Source: Halorussus rarus | Lineage (GTDB): Archaea > Halobacteriota > Halobacteria > Halobacteriales > Haladaptataceae | Direction of reading: 5' to 3' | DNA length: 64,000 nucleotides | Assembly (NCBI RefSeq): GCF_003369835.1 | Contig: NZ_QPMJ01000001.1 | Span: forward strand, 1,649,682 to 1,713,681 | Part shown: one piece after another, positions 15,929 through 23,516 of the stretch | Layout of the letters: each line of letters starts with the position of its first letter | Numbering within the stretch: position 1 is the first letter of the stretch | Made by a program: the position numbers and the translations under genes | The notes under the pieces: generated by a model | Told to the model about the DNA's origin: nothing | Databases searched by the model: none | The model's input: the letters and a program-made list of their open reading frames with translations, nothing else

Positions 15929-16897
15929 ATGGAGCGAACCCGGCAGCGCCACCCCCGCGAGGACGACGCAGAACAAGAGCAGAAAGAGGACACCGAACAC
16001 AGCCAAACGTGTCCGGAATGCGACGCTGCCAACCTCGTCAAAAGCGCTGACGGGACCGAACTCACGTGTGAGGACTGCGGGCTCATCATCGAGGAGACCA
16101 ACGTCGACCGGGGGCCGGAGTGGCGTGCATTCAACCACTCCGAACGCCAGGAGAAGTCCCGCGTGGGTGCCCCAACCACGAACACGATGCACGACAAAGG
16201 GCTGACGACGTCCATCGACTGGAAGGACAAGGACGCCTACGGCAACTCGCTCTCCTCGGAGAAACGCAGTCAGATGAACCGGCTGCGGAAGTGGCAGAAC
16301 CGCATCCGGACCAAGGACGCTGGCGAGCGAAACCTCCAGTTCGCGCTCTCGGAGTCCGACCGGATGGCCTCGGGGTTAGGCGTCCCCCGATCGGTCAGAG
16401 AAGTCGCCAGCGTCATCTACCGACGGGCACTCAACGAGGATCTCATCCGCGGCCGGTCGATCGAGGGTGTCGCCTCCGCCACGCTCTACGCGGCCTGCCG
16501 AAAGGAAGGGATCCCGCGGTCGCTCGAAGAGGTCACGGCGGTCTCGCGCGTCGAGCAGAAGGAGATCGGGCGCACGTATCGATACATCTCGAAGGAACTC
16601 GGGTTGGAGATGGAACCCGTCGATCCCAAGCAGTACGTGCCGCGGTTCTGTTCGGAGCTCGATCTTCCCGAGGAGGTGCAGGTCAAGGCGACCGAAATCA
16701 TCGACAAGTCCGCCGAGGCGGGACTCCTGTCCGGCAAATCACCGACGGGCTTCGCCGCGGCGGCGATATACGCCGCGTCGCTGCTCTGCAACGAGAAGAA
16801 GACCCAGCGCGAGGTTTCCGACGTCGCCCAAGTCACCGAGGTCACCATCCGCAACCGGTATCAGGAACAGATCGAGGCGATGGGCCTTCGCGGATAG
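15929..16897 (+). CDS. tfb: Transcription initiation factor B (TFB)
   Basis: This 322-residue protein recruits RNA polymerase to TBP-bound promoters. The zinc ribbon is C-P-E-C (28-31) and C-E-D-C-G (47-51), and the B-finger region is R-G-P-E-W-R-A-F. Two cyclin repeats follow: [20 protein letters not shown], and A-A-I-Y-A-A-S-L-L with [17 protein letters not shown]. It is full length. Haloarchaea carry several TFBs, and this copy sits beside an apparent integration site, so it may be one of the specialised paralogs. Confidence 0.95.
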   Translation: MERTRQRHPREDDAEQEQKEDTEHSQTCPECDAANLVKSADGTELTCEDCGLIIEETNVDRGPEWRAFNHSERQEKSRVGAPTTNTMHDKGLTTSIDWKDKDAYGNSLSSEKRSQMNRLRKWQNRIRTKDAGERNLQFALSESDRMASGLGVPRSVREVASVIYRRALNEDLIRGRSIEGVASATLYAACRKEGIPRSLEEVTAVSRVEQKEIGRTYRYISKELGLEMEPVDPKQYVPRFCSELDLPEEVQVKATEIIDKSAEAGLLSGKSPTGFAAAAIYAASLLCNEKKTQREVSDVAQVTEVTIRNRYQEQIEAMGLRG

Positions 16898-17175
16898 TCC
16901 CGGCGCAATCCACGGGTCTTAGCGCGCAGAACCGCGGAAGCAGGGATTCTCCTGGGACGTCCATAGGGGTCGATGCTGAGCCGTAGCCACTTCGTTCGAC
17001 CGATTACGGTTCCCGAACGCCAAGCGACAGCGCCAGTCGGGCAGCGCCGAAGCCGCCCACCAGTGCGAACGCGAGCGACGGCGAACCGTGGGTGAGGGCA
17101 GTGCCGACTACCGACGCGCCGACGACAGTTCAGGTTCGGCACATTTTTCCGTGGGAGAGACGTATCAGACTGAAG

Positions 17176-17754
17176 ATGACTGACCTCGCGGACGCATACG
17201 ACCGGGACGTCCCCTGGCAGGCGGTAGCGTGGGCCGTCCTGGCGTTCGGCGCCGGACTGGTGGCCGCGGTCGGGGTGGCCGCCGCGACCGCCAGCCTGGT
17301 CGCCGGCTTCGGCGTCGGGAAATCCCGCGCGCTCGGACTCGGGGTCGTCGCCGGCGGCGCGCTGCTGCTGGCGGCGTTTCTCGCGCCGGTCGTCCGCGGT
17401 GCCGCCACCGACCGCTCGCAGCTCCTCGCGGGGGTCGGCGCCGTGGTCGGCGGGGTGGGACTCGCGTGGTTCTGGACCGGCCTGCCCGCGGGGTGGACCG
17501 GCCAGGTCGGGACGCTCCCAGTCGGCGGGGCCGGCGCGTACGCGGTCGGCCTGCTCGCCGCGTTCGGCGCGGGGTTCGCCGCCCTGCAGGCCCCCGACGC
17601 TCGGGAGTCGGCGGCGGACCGTCGGGAGGCGGACGCGTTCGCCAGCGTCGGGTCGGTGCTCGCGGCCTGCGAGGACGACCCCAGTGAGTCCGCCACCGTC
17701 GGCGACGGCGGCGAACCCGACGAGGACCTGTCGTTCTTCGACGACGAGACGTAA
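17176..17754 (+). CDS. Multi-pass membrane protein of unknown function
   Basis: The protein has 192 residues. A short acidic N-terminus precedes four to five Ala/Gly-rich membrane helices (from about residue 15 to 145). A soluble acidic C-terminal tail ends in D-L-S-F-F-D-D-E-T. I do not recognise a family. ATG 17176 gives M-T-D-L-A-D-A-Y and is preferred over an upstream basic extension. Confidence 0.65.
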   Translation: MTDLADAYDRDVPWQAVAWAVLAFGAGLVAAVGVAAATASLVAGFGVGKSRALGLGVVAGGALLLAAFLAPVVRGAATDRSQLLAGVGAVVGGVGLAWFWTGLPAGWTGQVGTLPVGGAGAYAVGLLAAFGAGFAALQAPDARESAADRREADAFASVGSVLAACEDDPSESATVGDGGEPDEDLSFFDDET

Positions 17755-17886
17755 CGGTCCGTCCGCAAGTGTCGGTTCGACAGACGATTCGAGAGGTCCG
17801 GCACACCGCCGTGGGCAACGCTCGTCGGCGGGCGACGACGCCGGGCAGGGCTCCCGCCGCCGGCGGACTCGAACCCGCACTCGATT

Positions 17887-17895
17887 GATATATAC
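17887..17895 (+). promoter_or_regulatory. TATA box of the dacZ operon
   Basis: GATATATAC is the strongest AT-rich box in the spacer. It lies about 45 bp before ATG 17937, which predicts a short 5' leader of about 20 nt. Confidence 0.5.
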
Positions 17896-17936
17896 ACCCG
17901 CAAACCTTTTCTTCGGTCGTTGAGTCGTTTCGGGTA

Positions 17937-18752
17937 ATGGCTGACGTGAGCGAACTGTTGGGGGACGTGACCGAGGACGCCGACGCCGTCTTTCTGTTCT
18001 CACCGAGCGGCTCTTACTACGACCGATACGCCGACCTCGACGCTGACGTGGACCTCGTCGTCGTCGGTCCCGAGAACTCCGTCGGCGCCGACGAGTTCGT
18101 GGAGCTGCCGCTGGAGTTCGAGAACGTCCGCGAGCGCATCCGGTTCGGCATCGAGGGCGCGATGGAGCAGGGGCTCGCCGAGGACGGCGACGTCATCGTC
18201 TGCACCGTCAGCATGTTCGACGGGGGCACCGACACCGTCACCCGGGCGCGGGCCAGCGACGAGATGTACTCGGGCGTCTACGACCTGTTCGCCAACTCCC
18301 GGGCCGACCCCGGCGTCATCCGCGACGTGTTCGACGTCGCCATCGAACTCGGCAAGAAGGGCCAGAAGGGCGAACCGGTCGGCGCGCTGTTCGTCGTCGG
18401 CGACGCCGGCAAGGTGATGAACAAGTCCCGGCCGCTGTCGTACAACCCCTTCGAGAAGTCCCACGTCCACGTCGGCGATCCCATCGTGAACGTGATGCTG
18501 AAGGAGTTCTCCCGGCTCGACGGCGCCTTCGTCATCAGCGACGCGGGCAAGATCGTCTCGGCCTACCGCTACCTCGAACCCTCGGCCGAGGGCGTCGACA
18601 TCCCCAAGGGGCTGGGCGCGCGCCACATGGCCGCCGGCGCCATCACCCGCGAGACGAACGCCACGGCCATCGTCCTCTCGGAGAGCGACGGGCTGGTCCG
18701 GGCGTTCAAGGGAGGCGAGCTGGTACTCGAGCTCGATCCGGAGGAGTACTGA
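17937..18752 (+). CDS. dacZ: Diadenylate cyclase DacZ (c-di-AMP synthase)
   Basis: This 271-residue protein has a C-terminal DAC (DisA_N) domain that joins two ATP into cyclic di-AMP. The catalytic motifs are D-G-A (195-197) and G-A-R-H-M-A-A (227-233), followed by S-E-S-D-G. The N-terminal 150 residues form the separate domain typical of archaeal DacZ. It overlaps the next gene, a mechanosensitive-channel-like protein, by one base. Haloarchaeal c-di-AMP is known to affect osmotic balance, which fits this partner. Confidence 0.93.
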   Translation: MADVSELLGDVTEDADAVFLFSPSGSYYDRYADLDADVDLVVVGPENSVGADEFVELPLEFENVRERIRFGIEGAMEQGLAEDGDVIVCTVSMFDGGTDTVTRARASDEMYSGVYDLFANSRADPGVIRDVFDVAIELGKKGQKGEPVGALFVVGDAGKVMNKSRPLSYNPFEKSHVHVGDPIVNVMLKEFSRLDGAFVISDAGKIVSAYRYLEPSAEGVDIPKGLGARHMAAGAITRETNATAIVLSESDGLVRAFKGGELVLELDPEEY

Positions 18753-19528
18753 TGCAGGGGGAGCTGGAGGGCCTGTTCCGCGACCAGTTCCAGTTCATCG
18801 TCGCCTTCTTCGCGCTCGTGCTCGGCATCGTCGCCGGCTACGTCATCGGCCGCGTCAACCACCGGCTGCTGACCGCCGCCGGCGTTCCCGAGGCGGTCGA
18901 GCGCACGCCGTTCGAGCGGACCGCCCAGAGCCTCGGCACCGACACCGTCTCGCTCGTGTCGCGGTTGAGTTCGTGGTTCATCTACGGGGTCGTCGTCCTC
19001 ATCGCGCTCAACATCGCGGAGCTGCTGAACGCCCGGCTGTTCTGGAACGGCGTCCTCACCTTCATCCCAGACCTGTTCATCGCCATCCTCGTCTTCATCG
19101 TCGGGTTCGTGGTGGCCGACAAGGCCGAGCTCGTCGTCGGCGAGCGGCTCCGGTCGGTCAAGCTCCCGGAGGTCGGGGTCATCCCGCGGCTCGTCAAGTA
19201 CACCATCGTCTACCTCGCGGCGCTGGTCGCGCTCGGGCAGGTCAACGTCGCCATCGAGGCGCTGCTCATCCTGCTGGCGGCGTACGTGTTCGCGGTCATC
19301 CTCTTCGGCGCGGTGGCGCTGTGGGACCTGCTCCGGTCGTCCGCGGCCGGGGTCTACCTCCTGCTGAACCAGCCGTACGGCATCGGCGACGAGGTCAAGG
19401 TCGGCGGCGACCGGGGCATCGTCCAGGAGGTCGACGTGTTCGTCACCCGCATCGAGAGCGACGGCGAGGAGTACATCATCCCCAACAGCAGGGTGTTCGA
19501 GCAGGGCGTCGTCCGCATCCGGGACTGA
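18752..19528 (+). CDS. MscS-like channel protein, shortened C-terminus
   Basis: The protein has 258 residues. Four or so membrane helices are followed by the MscS beta domain (N-Q-P-Y-G-I-G-D-E-V-K-V, then E-Y-I-I-P-N-S-R-V-F). The chain stops right after this domain (V-R-I-R-D), so the large C-terminal alpha/beta cage of MscS is absent. The start overlaps the dacZ stop (TGATG), so the two are probably co-translated. It may be a c-di-AMP-linked osmotic release channel or membrane sensor; the link is inferred from the operon. Confidence 0.85.
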   Translation: MQGELEGLFRDQFQFIVAFFALVLGIVAGYVIGRVNHRLLTAAGVPEAVERTPFERTAQSLGTDTVSLVSRLSSWFIYGVVVLIALNIAELLNARLFWNGVLTFIPDLFIAILVFIVGFVVADKAELVVGERLRSVKLPEVGVIPRLVKYTIVYLAALVALGQVNVAIEALLILLAAYVFAVILFGAVALWDLLRSSAAGVYLLLNQPYGIGDEVKVGGDRGIVQEVDVFVTRIESDGEEYIIPNSRVFEQGVVRIRD

Positions 19529-19529
19529 G

Positions 19530-20033
19530 ATGCAGGGCAGTCCCGACCCGATACTCGGCACCGACGCCCTGAACGCGGTCGCCGCGACGCTGGTCGCCTG
19601 TTGCTTCGTCGCGCTCCCGTACGCCCTGCGGAAGCGCGTCACGGAACCCCGACGGCTCGCGCTGGTCGGCGGCCTCGCCTACGCGGTCGTCTGCCTCGGC
19701 GCGTGGGTCGGCGCCAGGCTCGTCGCGGACGCCTTCGTGGGCGCGATGGTCGCGGACCCGGGAACCTTCCTCGGCTGGATTCTGGCCGGCGCGGTAGTCC
19801 TCGGCGCCCAGGCAGCGGTTCCATACTACTGCCTGGCCCGCTGGCGGCTGATCGCGCCGCTCGCGGCGCTGTTCGGCGTGACCGTCCTCGTCCTCCCCGC
19901 GTTCCTGAGCGTCCGCGGCGAGTCCGACCCGCTGGCGCTATACGCGCTGGTGTTCGGGCCGCTGCTGATCGGCCTGACCTGCCTCGGCGGTCTCGCGGAG
20001 TACGCGGTCCGGAGCGTCGTGGTCGCCGAATAG
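19530..20033 (+). CDS. Membrane protein downstream of dacZ-mscS
   Basis: This 167-residue protein has about five hydrophobic helices (near 14-30, 44-66, 80-98, 105-125, 135-160). No family was recognised. The start is one base after the stop of the MscS-like gene, so it belongs to the same transcript and may act with it at the membrane. Confidence 0.65.
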   Translation: MQGSPDPILGTDALNAVAATLVACCFVALPYALRKRVTEPRRLALVGGLAYAVVCLGAWVGARLVADAFVGAMVADPGTFLGWILAGAVVLGAQAAVPYYCLARWRLIAPLAALFGVTVLVLPAFLSVRGESDPLALYALVFGPLLIGLTCLGGLAEYAVRSVVVAE

Positions 20034-20070
20034 TGCGCGAGCGGACACCGCACCCCGTTCCGCCGGCGAC

Positions 20071-20682
20071 TCAATCGGACGACTCCTCGCCGCTCATGGG
20101 CTCGGCCGGCACGCCGGCGACCGTCTCGCCCGGCGGGACGTCCCGCGTCACCAGCGAGTTGGCCGCCACGCTCGCGCCCGCGCCGATCTCGACCCCCGGC
20201 AGGATGATGGCGCCCGCGCCGATCATGGCGCGCTCGCCGACCACGACCTCGCCGGTCCGGTACTCGTCCTGGAGGAACTCGTGACAGAGGATGGTGGCGT
20301 CGTAGCCGACGATGGCGTGGTCCTCGACCGTGATCAGTTCGGGCCAGAACACGTCCGGGGTCGACTCCAGCCCCCACGAGACGCCCTCGCCGACCGTGAC
20401 GCCGATGCTCCGGAGGAGGACGTTCTTGAGCGTCAGGCTGGGCGAGATGCGCGCGAGGACGATGACGACGTAGTTCAACGCGACCCGGAGCGGGCTCTTG
20501 GCGCGGGTCCACGACTGCAACGAGTTGCCGGGGCCGGGCGTGGCGTGGCGCGCGACGCGGTCGTGGCGTCGCGCGTCGTCAGTCGGGTCCGGGTCCGCCG
20601 AGTCGCGGTCGGCCGGGCCGGAGTCGGCCGGGTCCGGGTCGCTCGGGTCCGCACCGATCCGGTCGTCCGTTTCGTCGGGCAC
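20071..20682 (-). CDS. Hexapeptide-repeat acyltransferase
   Basis: The protein has 203 residues. The C-terminal part has the left-handed beta-helix pattern of acetyltransferases: V-V-V-G-E-R-A-M-I-G-A-G-A-I-I-L-P-G-V-E-I-G-A-G-A-S-V (split here only for description) and the end G-E-T-V-A-G-V-P-A-E-P. Residues 10-35 are a repetitive Asp/Pro/Ala/Ser stretch encoded by GTCGGGTCC-like tandem units at about 20578-20660. Substrates of this family are sugars, amino acids or other small amines. The substrate is unknown here. Confidence 0.82.
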   Translation of the reverse strand: MPDETDDRIGADPSDPDPADSGPADRDSADPDPTDDARRHDRVARHATPGPGNSLQSWTRAKSPLRVALNYVVIVLARISPSLTLKNVLLRSIGVTVGEGVSWGLESTPDVFWPELITVEDHAIVGYDATILCHEFLQDEYRTGEVVVGERAMIGAGAIILPGVEIGAGASVAANSLVTRDVPPGETVAGVPAEPMSGEESSD

Positions 20683-20736
20683 GGCCGGGGATTCGTGGGG
20701 TTCGGTCTTGAAAGTAGCTGGTTCCGTCGGGCCGGC

Positions 20737-21093
20737 TCACTCGGAGAATCGGCGCTCGATGACCTCGAAGTACGGCTCCAGCTCCGCGGCCGTCTCCGTC
20801 AGGACCACCCGGCTCTCGCCGGGGTCGTACTCGACCACGCCGGCGTCGGCGAGCTTCGGCAGGTGAGAGTGGTGGAGCGACGCGGCGACCCGCTCGCGCC
20901 GGTCTGTCGGCACGGCAGGCCGGTCGACGTCGTCGAGGCGGGCAGCGGTCGCCGCGGCGAGTTCGCCGAGCGTCGCCGCCCCGTCGGTCTCCCGCAGGGC
21001 GGCCACCGCGTTGCGGCGTCGACCGTCGGCGAGCAGTTCCAAGGTCTGGTCGGTCGTCAGCGAGGCCGCTGCCGCCTCGTCGTACTTGGACAT
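20737..21093 (-). CDS. Predicted HTH protein of the DUF7344 type
   Basis: This 118-residue protein reads T-L-E-L-L-A-D-G-R-R-R near residue 20, then L-H-H-S-H-L-P-K-L-A-D-A-G-V-V-E-Y-D. That pattern marks the common haloarchaeal winged-helix family placed in DUF7344 (name from memory). It is probably a small DNA-binding regulator with unknown targets. ATG 21093 gives M-S-K-Y-D-E. Confidence 0.75.
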   Translation of the reverse strand: MSKYDEAAAASLTTDQTLELLADGRRRNAVAALRETDGAATLGELAAATAARLDDVDRPAVPTDRRERVAASLHHSHLPKLADAGVVEYDPGESRVVLTETAAELEPYFEVIERRFSE

Positions 21094-21271
21094 GCGCGCC
21101 GAAACGGCGAGTCGGCGGTTTGTTATGGGTTGCGTGGTGCCTCGACAGGCGGCGATTACGGGGTGACAGGCGGGGGCTGCGACCAATCAGGTCGGGACTG
21201 TGACGAGGCGGCCCCGGTTGAAGGAGATGCGGAACGGAACGAAACGGTCGGTCGGCTCGCGTCGCGGGCGG

Positions 21272-22564
21272 CTACTCCCCGCGGAGCTCCGCCACGTGGT
21301 CGACCCGGCGCCGGACCAGGTCGGGCTTGCCGATGTCGTGGCGCACGTCGAGTCCCTCCTCGCCGGCGAGCGAGAGCGCGTCCTCGGCGATCTCCTCGGC
21401 CTCGGTGATGGTGTCGGCGACCCCGACCACCGCGAACGCCCGCGAGGTCGTGGTGTAGATGCCGTCGTCGCGCTCGTCGACGCTGGCGTAGAAGAGGACG
21501 GCGTCGCCGGCGCTGTCCTCCGTGATCTCGACCTTCGCACCCGCTTTAGGGTCGGTCGGGTAGCCCTCGGGAACGGCGTACTTGCAGACCGTGGCCTTCG
21601 GCGCGAAGGAGAGTTCCGGCAGCGGCTCGCCGTCGCGGGCCGCGACCAGCACGTCGAGGAAGTCGGTGTTGAGCACCGGCAGGGTGTTCATCGCCTCGGG
21701 GTCGCCGAACCGGGCGTTGAACTCCACGACCTTCACGCCGTCGGCGGTGAGCATGAACTGGCCGTAGAGCACGCCCTTGTACCCCTCCAGCGCGTCGACC
21801 GTGGCCCGTAGCACGTCGACCGCCTGGCGGTAGTCATCCTCGGTCATGAACGGGAGCGCGAGCTCCGCGTCGCTGTAGCTGCCCATCCCGCCGGTGTTGG
21901 GGCCCTCGTCGCCCTCGTAGGCGCGCTTGTGGTCCTGGACCGCCGGGGTGACCCGGAGGTCGCCGTCGGCCACGAACGCCTGGACGGTGAACTCCTCGCC
22001 GACCAGGCGCTCCTCGAGCACCACCCGGTCGTAGTCGGACTCGCGGAGGTACTCCTTGGCCTCCGCCTCCGTCACCTGGTCGCCGATGACCCGGACGCCC
22101 TTGCCCCCGGTGAGGCCCGCGGGTTTCACCGCGAGGTCGCCGTCGTAGTCGTCGATGTACGCGCAGGCCGCGTCCATGTCGTCGAACGTCTCGAAGTCCG
22201 GGCAGCCCGGGACGTCGTGCTCGCGCATGAACCGGCGCTGGTAGGCCTTGTCGGTCTCGATGCGGGCCTCGGCCTCCCGCGGACCGAAGGCGTAGACGCC
22301 GGCGTCGTCGAGCGCGTCGGCGACCCCCGCAGCGAGCGGGCCCTCGGGGCCGACGACCGCGAGCGTCGCGCCCACGTCCTCGGCGTAGGAGACGACCGCC
22401 TTCGGGTTGGTCGTCTCCAGCGTCTCGAACCCCTCGGCCAGCGCCGCGATGCCCGGATTGCGGTTGCCCGCGCAGGCGTAGAGGTCCGCGTCGCTCTCGG
22501 CCAGCGCCCGGGCGACAGCGTGCTCGCGCCCGCCGCCGCCGACCAGCAGGACTGTCTCGCTCAT
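21272..22564 (-). CDS. purD: Phosphoribosylamine--glycine ligase
   Basis: This 430-residue ATP-grasp enzyme performs the second step of purine synthesis, joining glycine to phosphoribosylamine. The N-terminal nucleotide-fold motif V-G-G-G-G-R-E-H-A is at 8-16. Central ATP-grasp segments include L-A-V-K-P-A-G-L-T-G-G-K-G-V and G-G-M-G-S-Y-S, and later M-L-T-A-D-G-V-K-V-V-E-F-N-A-R-F-G-D-P-E (broken here only for reading). Length is normal. No other purine genes are nearby. Confidence 0.95.
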   Translation of the reverse strand: MSETVLLVGGGGREHAVARALAESDADLYACAGNRNPGIAALAEGFETLETTNPKAVVSYAEDVGATLAVVGPEGPLAAGVADALDDAGVYAFGPREAEARIETDKAYQRRFMREHDVPGCPDFETFDDMDAACAYIDDYDGDLAVKPAGLTGGKGVRVIGDQVTEAEAKEYLRESDYDRVVLEERLVGEEFTVQAFVADGDLRVTPAVQDHKRAYEGDEGPNTGGMGSYSDAELALPFMTEDDYRQAVDVLRATVDALEGYKGVLYGQFMLTADGVKVVEFNARFGDPEAMNTLPVLNTDFLDVLVAARDGEPLPELSFAPKATVCKYAVPEGYPTDPKAGAKVEITEDSAGDAVLFYASVDERDDGIYTTTSRAFAVVGVADTITEAEEIAEDALSLAGEEGLDVRHDIGKPDLVRRRVDHVAELRGE

Positions 22565-22715
22565 GCCCGGAAGGTGTAGGCAAGGGAGTGTAAAGGTTGC
22601 TCTTGCCGACGCCGGAAGTGGGCAAGAACGTGCAATCATTTCCCCGGCCAGGCGGTCGAGACGTCCGCCAAATCCTGGCGGGAGAACTATCACCGATAGC
22701 GTGGTGAATGTTCTC

Positions 22716-23171
22716 ATGGCAGAGTTCAGGGGTGCGTGGACGCGGGAGGAGGTCGAGTCCTTCCTCGAAGAGGCGACGATTCCGATCCGGATCGCCTGCC
22801 ACCGACCCGACGAGTCGCTGTGGATGGTCGCGCTGTGGTACCGCTACCGGAACGACTACTTCGAGTGCGCGACGGGGGCCAAGGCCGACGTGGTGTCCTA
22901 CCTCCGCAACGACTCGGAGGTGGCCTTCGAGGTGTCCGTCAACCAACCGCCGTACCGCGGCGTCCGCGGCAACGGGAGCGTCGGCCTCTCGCCCGACGAG
23001 GACAAGACGGTGTTGCGCGACCTGCTCGAACGGTACCTCGGCGGCACCGACTCGGAGCTGGCGTCGCGGCTCCTCTCGGATGACCGCGAGGAGGTCCGCA
23101 TCCGGGTCCGGCCCCGGCGGGTGTACAGCTGGGACTACACCGAGCGCATGCGCGCCGTGACGGAGGACTGA
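22716..23171 (+). CDS. Pyridoxamine 5'-phosphate oxidase-family flavin/F420-binding protein
   Basis: The protein has 151 residues. The split-barrel pattern is visible in R-I-A-C-H-R-P-D-E-S-L-W-M-V-A-L-W-Y, then Y-F-E-C-A-T-G-A-K-A-D-V-V and V-A-F-E-V-S-V-N-Q-P-P-Y-R-G-V-R-G. Such proteins bind FMN or F420 and reduce or oxidise small substrates. The exact reaction is unknown. A TATA-like region lies in the spacer to the divergent purD gene. Confidence 0.78.
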   Translation: MAEFRGAWTREEVESFLEEATIPIRIACHRPDESLWMVALWYRYRNDYFECATGAKADVVSYLRNDSEVAFEVSVNQPPYRGVRGNGSVGLSPDEDKTVLRDLLERYLGGTDSELASRLLSDDREEVRIRVRPRRVYSWDYTERMRAVTED

Positions 23172-23308
23172 CCGGGTCCGAGGTCCCGCCGGTATCCCGG
23201 CGGGCGGGGGACCGGCGGCCCACCGGGCGGAGATCGCCGACCGAATCGGTACCGCGGTGACTGCTCCGTACCACAAAGGCCTTGGTCCACCCCCAATCAG
23301 AGGGTCGC

Positions 23309-23425
23309 GTGTTCGAGAAACTCGTCGCCCTGGACTCCTCGACGGTGGGGATGCACTGGCTCTGGAAACTGCTCTGGCTCGCCCTCGGTGCGTTCCTGGT
23401 GGTCTTCTGGATCGCCGTCCTCTGA
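23309..23425 (+). CDS. Tiny single-helix membrane protein
   Basis: This is a 38-residue frame from GTG 23309 to TGA 23423-23425. An N-terminal polar part (V-F-E-K-L-V-A-L-D-S-S-T-V-G) precedes one tryptophan-rich membrane helix ending W-I-A-V-L. The codons show the strong G/C third-position bias of real genes here, and an AGAGGG purine run lies just upstream. No function can be proposed. Confidence 0.5.
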   Translation: MFEKLVALDSSTVGMHWLWKLLWLALGAFLVVFWIAVL

Positions 23426-23516
23426 GTCCCGACGCGGGCCGCCACGCGGAAGCGAGCCGAATCGCCACGCCACCGGAAGCCCCGACTTTACGTCGCTGAA
23501 GCACCTCGGGTGAGCC

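Noticed and set aside
17004..17125. A minus-strand frame reading like the end of a membrane protein
   Set aside because: It has no start codon before an upstream stop and only 40 codons. It could be a gene remnant, but support is too thin to call.
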